NCBI RefSeq assembly: GCF_901933205.1
Contig: NC_044571.1
Location: forward strand, 73,781,689 to 73,845,688
Length of the DNA stretch: 64,000 bases
Origin: Camarhynchus parvulus
Taxonomy: Eukaryota; Chordata; Aves; Passeriformes; Thraupidae
Direction: 5' to 3'
Below, one piece after another: positions 1 to 13,000 of this stretch (within the stretch, counting starts at the first letter, position 1; every line of letters begins with the position of its first letter). The translations under genes were made by a program, and so were the position numbers. The notes beneath the pieces were generated by a model, which saw only the letters and a list, made by a program, of their open reading frames with translations, did not search any database and had not been told where the DNA came from.

Positions 1-1260
1 TTCTGACAAATAAAGAACACCCGATTCTTAATGTTACATTGGTGTTAAGGAGTTTATTTTATTTTTACTGATATTTGGTTACAGCTAGATAGTTGATGTT
101 CACATCTCCCCCAGACCTGTCTTTTTATCCAGCGAATGAAAGAAAGTACTGTGCTGGGATTATAACTTCTTGCCATGGCTCAGGATCCCCTGTTCTCTGC
201 TGTTGCTGGACACATTTATTCCAGTCAGATTTGGAACCAGTGTAAATTTGCTGAGTTTCACAGCAGGCAGGCATGACTTACACTAACTGAGGCCAGTCTC
301 ATGCATGGACAAAATAACTCCTGAAAACCCCTGCTCTCTTCTGCAAGACAGAAAAAGCTGATTCCCCCTGGAGAGAACCTGGTGGGAGGCTGAGGGTGCT
401 TGAGGGGCAGAACAACCTTAGGCACTGTCAGCAGCTAACTAGGGAAGCCCTGGGTTGTCCATGCAGCCACATGCTCATGTCCCTTTCCCACAGCCCTCAA
501 GACAGGCACAAAGCACTTGGAGACAGCAGCCTTGACACAGCCAAGCTTAGAGCAGCTTTCCTACCCCTGGTGTCACAGTGGCCTCCTGCAAGCTGGGCCA
601 GGGCACGGCAGGAGGAGGAAGATCACCAGGTCAGGACATTCCAGAGCAGCCTGCTCAGAGCACCCTGCCCCCACTCTTCTTTTTCTGCTCTTTCTTGGCC
701 ACAGAGCTATGGATAAGTGACACTCATATCCTCTGCAAAATGGCTTGCTGACAAACATGTGAGAAGGGCCAGAGGCATGGAAACTGGAGGTGAAGTGTGT
801 GCCAGTTGCTTTAAATTCAAACCAGCCAGCCAATGTGAATGGAAAACTGAGAGAGTGAAGAGGCAAATGGTGGCTAATCACAACAGCTTAAAGGAACATG
901 TGGCACCATCCAGAGCCAAGTCAGCATCACAAATTCTCCTCTCAAAGAGAGATGGCAAATTGCATCCTTGGGTCTTCTGCATCCTGCTCCTTTGGTGTTC
1001 CTCCATCCAGCACATCAAGCAGAGGTAGAGTCTCAGGGGTGAGCAAGCAGGTTTCATAGGCTGATGTGCCTATAAAGCACTTTCTATCTTAGGAGAACAA
1101 TCCTATCGTGTCTCTGAACCATGACCAAGGACCCCACTTTGGCCCTTAGCCTCCCCTCAGGGCTTTACATCGAGGTTATGTCTATATCCTATTGACACTT
1201 CCCAACTAGTCTCCTTTGAGAATCACAGACTTTCTTCTCATCTGTGTAGTAGGCACCAGA
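1..1260. other. Intergenic, no gene recognised
   Basis: I see no exon with homology I recognise and no convincing repeat. Open frames here (for example 396-716 plus and 573-881 minus) overlap on opposite strands and have no recognisable composition. An AATAAA at 9-14 on the plus strand could be a poly(A) signal for a gene to the left, but nothing else in the window supports that. Confidence 0.6.
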
Positions 1261-1770
1261 GATCACAGAATAATAGAATGGCCTGGATTGGAAGGGACCC
1301 CAAAGTTCATCTGATTTTAATCACCTGCCATGGGTAGAGACACCTTTCACTAGACCAGGTTGCTCAGAGCCCCATCCAACCTGTCCTTAAACACTTCCAG
1401 AGATGGGGCATCCACAAATTCTCTGAGCAACCTGTTCCAGTGCCTCACTACCCTCACAGCAAAGAATTTCTTCCTAATATTTAACCTAAACCTTCTCTCT
1501 TTTAGCTGGAAGCCATTCCCCCTTGTGAATAGCCTCTCCATCCTGTAGGCCCCTTCAGGTACTGAACAGCTGCAATTAGGTCACCCCAAGGCTACTCTTT
1601 TCCAGGCTGAACAATCCCAATTCTCTCAGCCTTTCTTCATAGGGGAGGAGCTCCATCCCTTTAATCAACCATCCTGGTGTCCCTCTATGAACTTGCTCCA
1701 ACAGTTCCGTGTCCTCCCTGTGTTGAGGACCCGAGAGCTCAGTGCAGTGCTCAAGCTGGGGTCTCCTATG
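1261..1770 (-). repeat. CR1 LINE 3' fragment
   Basis: The plus strand shows the reverse complement of an avian CR1 3' end: the terminal ATTCT/CACAGAAT-type repeat near 1262-1280, then the 'GGAAGGGACC' and 'CACCTTTCACTAGACCAGG' blocks, running into the end of ORF2. The minus-strand frame at 1350-1541 encodes the usual CR1 C-terminal stretch (RKKFFAVRVVRHWNRL, then PSLEVFKDRLDGALSNL). It is 5'-truncated and dead. Similarity fades near 1770. Confidence 0.9.
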
Positions 1771-4700
1771 TCTGTCCTCATTTCCAGTGTCACAGTGCCA
1801 TGCCCTGTTGTCCTTGGGTTAGGTTTTTCATAGCCACCTGCACGTATCTTCCTTGGTTACCCTTTCAATTGGGCAATAGTGCCTGTAAACATACAACAGG
1901 AGACCCCGTGTCTCTTTTTCCAGCTCCTCTTGTGCTACTCTGCTTTGCTGAGCTGCCAGCTGCTCTGGTGTGCGTTGCCCTTGTGCCTCCCCATCCTGCT
2001 ACCCTCCCTCATTCCAAGCTGTAAGCTTTTTGGGGAATACACCACCTAAAGTTTTGGCAGTCCTTCAGCACAGTGGAGCCCAGGCCTAGTAACCAGCCCT
2101 CTGCCCTTCCTCTCAGCTTCTTTGGAGTTTAGCTGCTGACCCCAGTACTTGCTTGGAGGTTTTAGAGCTAAATCTCTTTTCTAATTATAGTTCTATATAG
2201 AGTAGAACAGTTTCCTTTGCTAGAATAAGTAATGACCTGATTTCTATGTGCACTGCTCACAGGGGAAAGCACAAAGCCTGTCCTACTATATTCCTCTAGG
2301 ATCTCGTAGGAAGAGTCCTGTCTAATCATTGGCAAGTCTTACAGAAAACCTGCTCTGCTGCAAACCAAGGAAAACAATGAATAATTCATTGCCTTATCCA
2401 TTTCAGGATTGTTTTCTGCAAAACATCCATTTTAATAATTTATGTGATTTTTAGCTGCACCATGCTGCAGACGCAAGAGTACAGAGGGGAACCCTACTGT
2501 TTGTCTCAGTGTAGCCTAGAGGATTCATTAGTGCAAAATTTGAGCTCCCATTGGAACAATTTCCAAGTGAGGACTGAAAGGTGGAAATCAGGGTAGTTTA
2601 CAAGATTCAAAGCAGAACAATTCTCTGAAAATCACAGTTCCAGAGGAGTCTTCCTGTGATGCCAAAATGGTCACGATGATGTTAAAATGTTGATGATGTC
2701 AAGCTTGTTAAAAGCCAGCTGGGGGACAGAAGTAAGTATAATCAGAGTTATCATATTTTCCAATATGTATACGGAGTTTCCCTATTTCCCCAACAGCACT
2801 TGCCAAAGACATGAACTTAACAGTTACAGAATTGCACTCCAGTTACTATTCCAGGGTGTAACTGATTCCTACCTCGGCCAGATCCATCCAAGTGGTGGAG
2901 CTGTGGGTTGAGGTTTCCCCTAGAGCTCGGGCAGGAATGACAACAATCTGCAATACCACACTAGGGGACAACCCTGCAATGCTGGTCACTCCTGTGGAAG
3001 GGTCAAAAATCTCTGGTCACATTCTGACAAAAAGGGACAGGTCAGCAAATGACATGTTAAAAGCTAATCATAATCCATGAAGGGAGGGATTAAGAAAGAA
3101 AATATGATCCCTCATAATGGAAGCCAATGTATTATGATGCTACCGGTGATTCTTTGGGCCAGTGGAGGCAAATCTGGGTTCATTAACCTGAGCATCAGCA
3201 CTCTGTTCACATACATCCTGTTCCATCTAACAGCACTTATTTCAGCCTGGCACATGCTAAAACGCCCTGCTTGCAGCAAAGTGTTTCAGCCTGCTAAGTC
3301 ATCACCAGCTGTCTATGCTCCACAGGGCCCACAGTGGGCACAGGTGCTTTTAGAGATTGCTCTTTCATTAAAAAAGGCAATAAATTAATCTCCTTTACCC
3401 TCTAAATGACAGTAAATTTTTCAATCAAGCTTCAGTGCTGTTCCAGGAAACAGTCAGGAGATACAATTTTCCAAGAAAAATCGTATACATAAGGTAGACC
3501 TTGTTTGCTTCTAAAAACAGTACATAGAAATACCACCAGCACCAGCATTTGAAAAACTACCTTCCAAAAGAGCCAATTAGAAGTGCAGCAAAAATATTTC
3601 TCCTTCCCTCAAAGTAAAAAAAGCTAGAAGCCAAAGAGTGTCAGGAAGCTGGAGTAGCACTTGCTCTCCTCCTCCTGGCTGTAATCAACCCCCCGGGCAC
3701 AGATTCTGGGGCTCTCACAGCCCCAGCTCCACAGATGCTGTGGAGCATGTGAATGGAAAGGTTACTGAAGCACCAAGGTTACTGAAGACAATTCTGGGCC
3801 CACCTATGTTGTTGAAGGAGCCCTGGTAACAATTTAAATACACATTAGCTGGGATAAGAAAATGCTGTGCTATGGGAAGTGCTTGAATGTGTAACAGAGA
3901 AGAATATAGGCACCATTGTAAAAGGATGAATACAGAATTAAAGAACTCCAGTAATACATAGCCCTTTCCCCACCCGGCTTCAAGCAGATCAAGGTTAATA
4001 TTTCTGCATTTTAATACATTCAGTCTCCCAATATTGTACTTTCATCAGTTATTTTCACCTGCTGACCCAAAGCAATACATATTCTAAGCAATGCATATTC
4101 TGCACAGCTTCAGCAGGCAGTCTTGAATTTTATACAATAAAGTAGCAGCTTAGACTTACAACATGGCTGTGCCTTTTTAAAACAACACAAACATGGGCTG
4201 CATGGCATTGCCAATGTGAATTATTTGCCTGAGAAAAATTGCCTGTTACTTTACATCCTGGGCAGGAAGCACTTGCTGCCTGAGATGAACATGGCCAGGC
4301 ATGGGCCTGTGAGAGAGATGGTTGGTGAAATGCAACAACCATGAAGCTGTGGAAGGTTTTTGGAAAAATCCAACCCGAACCTTCTCTATACTTAATTAAA
4401 CCAAATTCTGCACCCTGCAGTGAGTATAAATATTGATTCTTCTTTATGGAAAAAACTATTTAATACTTCACACACCTGCCCCCCCACCATTTCTTTAATT
4501 TTCTCCTCCCTAGGGAAAGCAGCATCCAGTTACTCACAGGTCAGTATGGATCTGTACTAGTGATAGTGTAAATTCTAACATTTAAAAAAAATGCTTAGGT
4601 TTCTATCATGGTAAGAGGTCATTCTTGGGGAGGAAGGAAGGCAGTGCCCCACAGACATCCTCCCTCAGCAGTGCCCAGCCAGTTTGGGCACCCACCAGGG

Positions 4701-5730
4701 ATATTCTCTGCTCCAGGTTTGACATTGATTTTGGGAACAAAAACACAGGACAAAGCTGAAGCACAAGCGGGCAGGAAGATAAGATTTGAAGGAACCAGCA
4801 TGCAGGGGCTCCACAGGAGAAGGAATTTCACACTTTCACTTCATTAAATCTATCTTCCTGCAAGACAGGAAAAACAATCACCCAAACTAGTTAGATTATA
4901 CTGATACAATCTGACATAGAGCCAGATGACATTTTCTGGTTTTATTTGAAGTTGACACCTTGAGACAAGGCACACCTGAGAGGATCAGAGCAGTAAGAAG
5001 GTAGCAGAAACCTTCCCTCCCTCCCCCGCAACTTCATGAACTCCACTGCAGAGTATTAAAAATAAACCAGTGTAACTTAATAAATTGCAGAAGATATTTA
5101 AGTCAGAGTGGGGCAAGGAAAGAAAGAGAGAGCCTAAAATTTGAAACAATGAAAACTGTTACTAGAAACCTATTTTAGAAGCTTCAAGAGTCACACAAAA
5201 ATGTCCTTGAGACCTAATGGCTATAAATAACCACTTTCCAAAATCAATGGTATTAAGTTGAACATGCATAGTTTTTATTCCTTGTATTCTCATGCAACAT
5301 TTGCAAATGTTAATATTTCCAGTTCCATATTTCCAGATTCATTGGAAAAGACTAATTATTGCAACACCCATAAAATTCTGCTGATTAACTCCATGAGTGC
5401 AAGTTTCCAGCTGTGTAGAGAAGTCCTGACCCCCAGCTTACATTTTAGCAAAGAAATGAGACAACTTAAACCCAAGGAGTTTCCTAGGAACTTGAAGTAC
5501 TTCCATTTATTTATTTAATTTTTCTTTAACTAAATTGATGGCCCAAGCAGTAACTAAAATGACATAAAGCACCTTATCTGAAGAAGTTGTGATCACACTT
5601 CATCCTCAGGAATACCACAGAGCTGTTACAACCCATTTTACCTGATCCATTAAGTAAAACACTTGTCCTCTGTATTACTGCATATCTCAAAAATAAAACC
5701 CACAGTGCTTCAGTTTAGAATGATGTATAA
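1771..5730. other. Intergenic DNA downstream of ELMOD1
   Basis: AT-rich, with no exon or repeat that I can identify. In mammals the next gene beyond the ELMOD1 3' end is SLN, encoding the 31-residue membrane peptide sarcolipin. I looked for its hydrophobic frame on both strands and did not find it, so it presumably lies outside the window. Confidence 0.6.
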
Positions 5731-5736
5731 TTTATT
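5731..5736 (-). terminator. ELMOD1: Distal poly(A) signal of ELMOD1
   Basis: TTTATT on the plus strand reads AATAAA on the minus strand, about 1.17 kb downstream of the ELMOD1 stop codon. Cleavage would be expected 10-30 nt further left. It is the last good hexamer before the sequence becomes featureless, so I take it as the likely main 3' end. Only 3'-end sequencing would settle the choice. Confidence 0.5.
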
Positions 5737-5905
5737 CATATATTCACAAGTAGTTGGACACTACTCAATTTAATCTCCATATGCAAGTGATTTACACAAA
5801 CATATAATACTAAAATTGATTGCTTAGAAGGTAAAAAATACCATGGGTATGAAATGCCATGGTAGATGTTGTTCAGTATACTACACAATCTTAGTGTCAA
5901 ACACT

Positions 5906-5911
5906 TTTATT
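5906..5911 (-). terminator. ELMOD1: Proximal poly(A) signal of ELMOD1
   Basis: A second AATAAA on the minus strand, about 990 nt after the stop codon. Use of this site would shorten the 3' UTR by about 175 nt relative to the distal signal. Confidence 0.45.
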
Positions 5912-6899
5912 CATTTATGGTTTTAGAAAAAAGGCGGTTTGCCATCTTTAATTTTTTTCATAAGTAGTCTGGGAAACACAAGCAGTTTTGTTCTAAACGT
6001 TCTAACCAAATATTTCTCCCAGCTCTTAGGAACTGAATTAACAACAAAAGCAACATTTTCAGTAGTTCAAAGAAAAGATACATAATTTTGCTTCCCTGAA
6101 TTCACCAAGCACCACGTGAGCAAATCATGTTGCCTTCCAACGTGTAACACAAAGCACTAACCTCTGCATATCCAAAGGAATGCGCAGGAATCTAGACCAT
6201 GCTTCAGCATGGTGGTGTTGGTGACAACAGCCTGATGTTACAATTTTTGGCCCCTGCCGGTATCTGTTAGTTGTGAATGTGCTCACAGCTCACTGTGTTA
6301 GCATCACCAGACCATTTGGTATTCATGCATTTGATCATAATTCTGCATAAATTCTTCTCACTGAAAGTTGTATCTCATAAGCCTCATTAATTTTGCATTA
6401 AGCATATAATGGCTGCATGGAGAAAACTGGACTTAAATGTGTTTGTCTGAATTAGATTAAATTACATTATCTTCTAGATGAGGTCCAAACATATATTTTG
6501 CTTGAAATGCCAGTAGTTATCTTAAAACATACCAAGAAGTTAAAAAGCTTTCACAATACAAGATCCAGCTACTTATTCCACATATACAAAAACACTGCTA
6601 GAGAAATACAATTCAATTGTCAATGCTGAATTATGAGGAAAGTCTAAAAAAATAGAAAAACTCTGATATCTGGACATCAATTCAGAAGGTAACACTGCAT
6701 AATGAGGCAATATGAGCACCCATTTAAAATGAAAAATCCCCAGCAAGAGAAGCATAAGGGGATCATGTGACAAAAATAGATGAACACTGCGCCAAAAACA
6801 TGCACACGATTGCCATGGTCATTCAGTATGCTAGTGATGGTCTAACAGTGATCTAAACCAAGAGTGAGACAGTGCTTCCAAATGAAATCAACTGAGTAA

Positions 6900-7072
6900 C
6901 TACATATTGATTAAACTTTCTGATGCAGCAAAGTGAGGACACAGAGCCATCTCTGGGTTCTGGAGCTGTCTCAAGATTCGCTTGTAAAATTTCTCTCTGA
7001 CGCGATTGAATTCCATTATGTCCAGTGGATCCTCATCAATCCAGAATTTGTGGAATTCATGCATTAAGTAGC
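6900..7072 (-). CDS. ELMOD1: ELMOD1 exon 12: C-terminus and stop
   Basis: Coding part of 173 nt, completing Cys278 and encoding residues 279-334 and the TAG stop at 6902-6900. It begins [10 protein letters not shown] and ends [12 protein letters not shown]. The acceptor is TTGTTTTGTAG. The exon continues into the 3' UTR. Confidence 0.97.
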
Positions 7073-10000
7073 CTACAAAACAATATGAAGGAAGAAGAGA
7101 TAAATACTGCATGTAAAGATGACATATAAAATTAGAAACTAGCTTGGAATTAATAATTATGATCTGCACAGAAAATCCTTGTCACTGATATCTGACACCT
7201 CATGACACTGGGCAGGGACAAGACTAAACCTATTCTGGACAAAGCCAAAATTGGATGAATATTACACACACTGTCAGAATTTCTCACAATAAACACAGTA
7301 AGTCACTAGTCATTTTGATATATGGATTCACAAACTGAAACATAAAACCAGGGAGTATAAAAAGAGGGAAAGATGCTGCAGGTGCTCATTATCAGTTCCT
7401 TGCCTACACATTGAAAAATATTAGTAGTGTTACTCCCACTGTGCAAAGATGAACAGCAGGCCTCTGCTGTAGCAGGGATGCTCAAATACAGGGGAAAGAG
7501 CTGTCAAAACATGATTTTGGTGGTGGAGCTGCAATTCTGCTGAAGGGTGGGGAGTAACACTAGAATGCAATTGCAAGTATCATATGACAGTTGGATTTAA
7601 GGGGAAACAATATTCAGATATTCCTTAAAGCACATTTGCTTTTTTCTTATTATTTAAAAAAAAGGCAGGTCACTTGGTAAGGCGGTTAGTGCATTTTTTG
7701 TTTGTGTTTCTTTATTTGTTTTACACCTTGGCTTGATAGTGGCCTCCATCACAGCTGAAGACCAGAATCCAAGCATCCTAGACAGGAGGGCACAGTCTCT
7801 ATGCTGTGTCAGAAGACTTTATTTCTTTTTTTTTAAACTATGGGCATTACCATGTCAGCAGAGTACCAATTATGCATTCCCACCCCTTACCCCACACTCC
7901 CACCCAGCACTTACAGAACGTCTGCTGGAAGTGAGTGAGTGTGGGTGCTTCTGGAGCAACATTGTAGAAATGGGTCTTCAGAGCCCCACTCACGAGCAGG
8001 TTGTATGCAAGGTCTGTTATGTTAATGCCCACGATGGCAAAAGAGTAGCTGTAAGGAAAAGCAGCAACTTTTGTTGAGAATTCACCTTCTTTTGTCACAT
8101 TTTAAGGAACACTGATGACCCTGTTACTGAGATGCATTAATTCTCTCCTTTGTGAGTTTCCAAGGCATGTGTCGGGTGGAAATCAAGGAAAACATTTATT
8201 CTGCGTGCTTTGTACAGCATTTCCCTTGGGAAACACATGGTCACAGTAAGAGCAGGAGTTTCATCACTGTGCCAGCCTTTTCAGTGGAACAGTACTGATT
8301 AATTCCTACAAAATAAGAACGAGCACAGACGTCCCGTGCTCCTGCACTCGCCTCTGAAACGGGGCAAGGACTCCACACGGTGGCCATGGCTGCAGGGTGA
8401 CCCATCATTTGTTATTTTTAACTGCTGGAGTTCCCACTGGAACTCATTACCCACAGTAACCTGTCCTATAAAGATATTCATTTGGCTAAAAAGCTTGTGA
8501 AAAGGATCCAGCTGAGTCACCTCTAATTTCTCCCTAAAAGAGAGCTAGAGACAAGGCCAGAAAACAGGCAAAATCCTAAATCAAAGCATGCAGGAAACAG
8601 AAACAAGAAAATCAGACTCATTAAGTAAACTCTGTCCTGCTAGGAGATATTAACAAGTGAAGTATATTTAAGCACAACAAAACTCAGAAACTGGGAGTTA
8701 ACTTGTAAGGCTGGTGCATAAGGAACTTGACATTTCTAGCAGTGACTATTTCCCAAGAAAGCACATAAAGACTGGCACGGACATTTAGTCATAAAAGCAA
8801 ACATGTTTGGACATTCAGTGATTGAATTTTTTTCTCAGCTAAAGATAGCTGTCTTCTCTAGACTGTCTTGGGTATTTTTTCAACTACCTCTATCAAGCAA
8901 ACAGAAATATTTTCTTTTCTTTTAACCTTTTTTTTGCATTTCAGGAGGGAAAAAACCAAACTAGAAGTCCAGAAGTTAACTTCAGCATGAAGTTAACTTG
9001 CCTAATGGTAAGTTTCACAGAAAAATTAAATCTGGGCAGTAAAATCTTGTATTACAGATTTTGAGATACATTCAGAAGGAACATCCTGTTCCATGCAGTA
9101 ATACCAAACCCACTGTTATAGAAGAAAAAACCCCCACTACTATTTCTTCTCTATTATATTTTCCTAAAAGCAGTTCTCTCTGGCTTTGACAGCAAGAAAT
9201 GAAACTTGATCATGTCATGTGCTAAGAAGAATTAAACAGATATTAATCACCACACTATATATAGCACACAGAGAAAGCTTCTCCTTGCTACAAAATTTTT
9301 GGGTTATTTTTTTCTGAATGTAACTTGAATTGTTTCTCCGTAATCTTTGATCAAAATCAAGGTGTGGCAGATGTACATATGCTCACAGAATTTTCCTTTT
9401 CTCCCTCAAATATACAGTAACATTGTAACCTGCTGTGTTTGTAGCAAATTAAAAAAGGTCTTTAAACTTACCCAATTGCCTTATCAAACTTTTTCTTCTC
9501 CCATTCAGCTTTGCTAAGTTGGCTGAGGAAGAAAAAATAGTTAAAATCCAGATATTGCTGAACATTACTAACTGATAAATATTTTCTTTCAACTTCTTTG
9601 ATGTTATAACATTGACTGAACATGATATTTTATCTTCTCTTACATGGCCAATCCCATTTAAGCCTCATTCTGGCTGAATGGATTGATATAAACAGACTTG
9701 AAATGGGTAACTGGTTTAGAGCATTGCCAACAAACTGGTCTCCCCATTACAAAATGCACCTATGTCAACGCTCTCAGCAAAACTTCATTGTTTTCTAAAT
9801 TGACCACAAAGGTGAACCACTTCAGTTAAGCTTGAGCTGCACCAGAAGTTGTAAGTTATATTTAACTAATCAAAGATGGTTTTAGCTCTTTTGTGTTTTC
9901 AGAGATATTCGTGATACTCATCACTGATGCTGAGGCATGATTCACTTGAGGCAGCAAACATGAAAATACTCATCTGACAGTAAGTTTTTATGACCAGCCA

Positions 10001-13000
10001 AATTGGAAATCACTCAACAGCCAAAGATAAGGAAGAGAGTTTCCTATTATTTGCCACAATAATGCAGTGCTTTTCAAGGACACAGAAGACGCCTCCCTTA
10101 AAATAAAATTAGTCAGGGAACAGATTGATTTTAAACTAAATTTCAGCTCAACGATTTAAAAGAGCTGTGTGATTCAACCAGTCACCCAACATCCCACTAA
10201 CCAGGTTTGAGTCTACTGAGATGAGCAAGTTTAGCAGAAATCATTGCCTGCACATAAAACCAGATAAAGGCAGGCACAGAACTGACCCTAACCAAGGGCC
10301 TACAACCTTGACATGGCTGTGGGAGTTTTGCCCTAGTAAGGCAGATCAGAGTTTGCAAGCTTTAGGTCCCAAATTATAGACAGCTATGTGTGAAAGCATT
10401 GTTCTTAGACTAGTCTTGAACTTCATTAAGTATATATTACACTAAAAACAATTCCCTGAGCTTCATGTAAATACAGGATATAAAAATTGTTGTCAATAAT
10501 TACTTAAGATGCTAATAGATTCATACCTATTGTGACCTGAGGGTTACTAGCTGGCATGCATGAGGACAAAAACGTCAGCTCCTAAACAGCTTTGCATCCA
10601 GGAATACACTATTATTTGCTCATCCTCTAAAATCGGAACCATCTTTGCAGGCTGTGGAATAATGCCAGTTAGAAAACCCCAGGTAAAGACTGAATAATAA
10701 AGGTGGCACACATAGGATGTGGGCAAGTGAAAAAGTTCAGCTGAGCTAGAAAATCCATTGATCCCATCAGAAAACAACACAGCTGCTAAGCAACCACACC
10801 AGGGAGATCACCATGGGCACCACCTGCAGCATCTATCTTCTACTGAATGCTCTGTCAAGGCACAGAAATTGCACATGCTCACACTGCACTCCAAGACTGC
10901 CCTTGGTAATCAAACATGCAAATGAAGCACAGTAATATGTTCCAAGGGATTTTTGTCACAGAATTACCATTAGGAACTCAACAAAAAAACCCAAGAACCC
11001 TGAGGAGATCAAAAGCTTCAAGATTTAGGTGTGAACCAGCTTTATAGATATCTAACACTACTGGCAGAAGAAAAATGTCTTTTAAGGCAACTGATTTCTA
11101 TATAACTGGCTAAGAGGCCTCCATTCCCCAATAACTATGGAGTCTCTTACTGACAAATTACCTACACCACAGTTTGTGACACTTGAAGGTACCTGATGTC
11201 TCAACAGCCGAGACAATGGAGTAGCCACATTGGAACCACCATTAGTCAAGGCATACAGAATATGTGACTATAAATAAAGGGGTTTTTCAGCTCTGCTAAC
11301 AAATATTTGGCCCAGACTACTTATGATTATCAAGTCAGTCACTTTAATGATATCAAGCAAGGTGGATTTCATTTTTGATATATAAGCATGTTCATATGGA
11401 CCCAGTGTTCCACCTCCCAGTTTGGGTCTAAAGGAAAGAATATGGATCTCCCAGTGTTGCAAAAGACTTTAAGTTTATAACACACCAAATTGTAGTTTGA
11501 TCTTTATTTACATGTAGTGTCTCAGAAAACTTATAAAAAAGGAAAAAAAATACCTTAGTTCCTTGTTAGTGACTTCCCTTTATTATGAAAAAACACAAAC
11601 AAATAAAAATAAAGGTAAATAAAAACACAAAAATCACTTGAAATCAGAAGTGAAAACATTTAACACTAAATTGAACTATTTCCAAGATTCAGAATACAAG
11701 TTTGCCTCTTGCACCTGATCAGCTTTCAGGATCAGTACTTTACAACAGACAGCATGTGGAAATATCCAAGGATATGCCCAACAAGAAGAAAAAACTCCAG
11801 CCCCCTTCCTCAAAGAGAGCCAGCAGAGTGCTCTCTCAAGTCATTGTTTCTGGTCTCAAGCATTACCTGTATTTAGGGTGAAGAGAATCAGTGAGAACTT
11901 GCTGAGCTATCTCAGTGTCCCATTCAGCAAAATACCTGCAGACATATATGTTTAGGGTGAATTGTTTAAAAATAAACAAAACCAAAAAAAGCATCTGAAG
12001 TCATACTAAGCTGTCAATACACACCTTTCTAAAAGCAGGTGCATGTGTTACACAGTATGAGTAGCATCTGATGTGTTAAACTCATTAAACTGCCACTCAA
12101 ACACTCAAACTGAAAGATTAAAGCAGCCTCCAAGTGCACTCCTATATGAATTTAGTGAATGTGCATTGCCAGAGTCTCCTCTCTACCCACCCTACAGAAA
12201 ATCAGTTTATGACTGGAGCATGTCGGGTGCTGAGCTCAAGAGAAAGCAGTTCAGGCTTCTTGATCTGGCAGATTCATTAAGCAAGATAAGAGTCATCACA
12301 GAAGACTAAGAAATTAAATACATGGTAGGGATTAATTTCAAATGTAAGTTCAAAGCCAGAGTCAAGAGTCCAGATCCACAACTGAGATTTACTAGGGAAC
12401 AACATACGGACAGAGGATGATTTATGTCCTGCAATCTGTAACAGCAGAAAATACTTATTCTTCGCCTTGCAAGGAGAAGTTATTTTACCAAATGTTTCCA
12501 AGTTATGTAACTGCATGCAGCAAATACAAGGGCTGGAGAAAATAGCAGGCATTAGTCAATTCCCAAATTACAAAGCACAGCTATGGCATTAACACCTGGT
12601 GTGCATGAGTTGGAAGAAAAAAGTGATGTAAACTCACTGCTTAATTTTGAGTATTGACAGAAATTAAAGTAGTAGTCAAACTACTTAAATCTGCCATCAG
12701 TGACTGCATATCAAGTGTTTTGCTTAAGAATTCAGCATGAAATTCCCACGGACAGCAGCTGAGCAGCAACATAACCCTCCCACGTACATACTTCCAGGGC
12801 ATTTTGTTTAAGGAGCTCTAGATACTGGTGAAAATATACTTTACACTTTCTTTCTGGTAGGAAGAGAGTGCTAACTCACTGTGTCACAGAGAAACAGCAG
12901 CTAAAAAAAGGCTTAGCAAGTGGTATTACAAGGTTGAATTGGTTGAATTAGGAATACTAAAAGAAAGGAGACCCCTTTGAGAAACACTCCAAAAATTAGG

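Larger units (their letters stand above)
5731..6899 (-). other. ELMOD1: ELMOD1 3' untranslated region
   Basis: This follows the TAG stop at 6900-6902 on the minus strand and runs to the poly(A) signals near 5.7-5.9 kb. It is AT-rich and free of CR1 sequence. The small frame at 6573-6773 lies inside it and is a chance frame. The left boundary is inferred from the signals only. Confidence 0.6.

Noticed and set aside
1677..2024. 115-codon plus-strand frame
   Set aside because: Its first part is antisense CR1 and the rest has no recognisable homology.
1..6900. Sarcolipin (SLN) expected near the ELMOD1 3' end
   Set aside because: No 31-residue hydrophobic frame with its conserved C-terminus was found on either strand.
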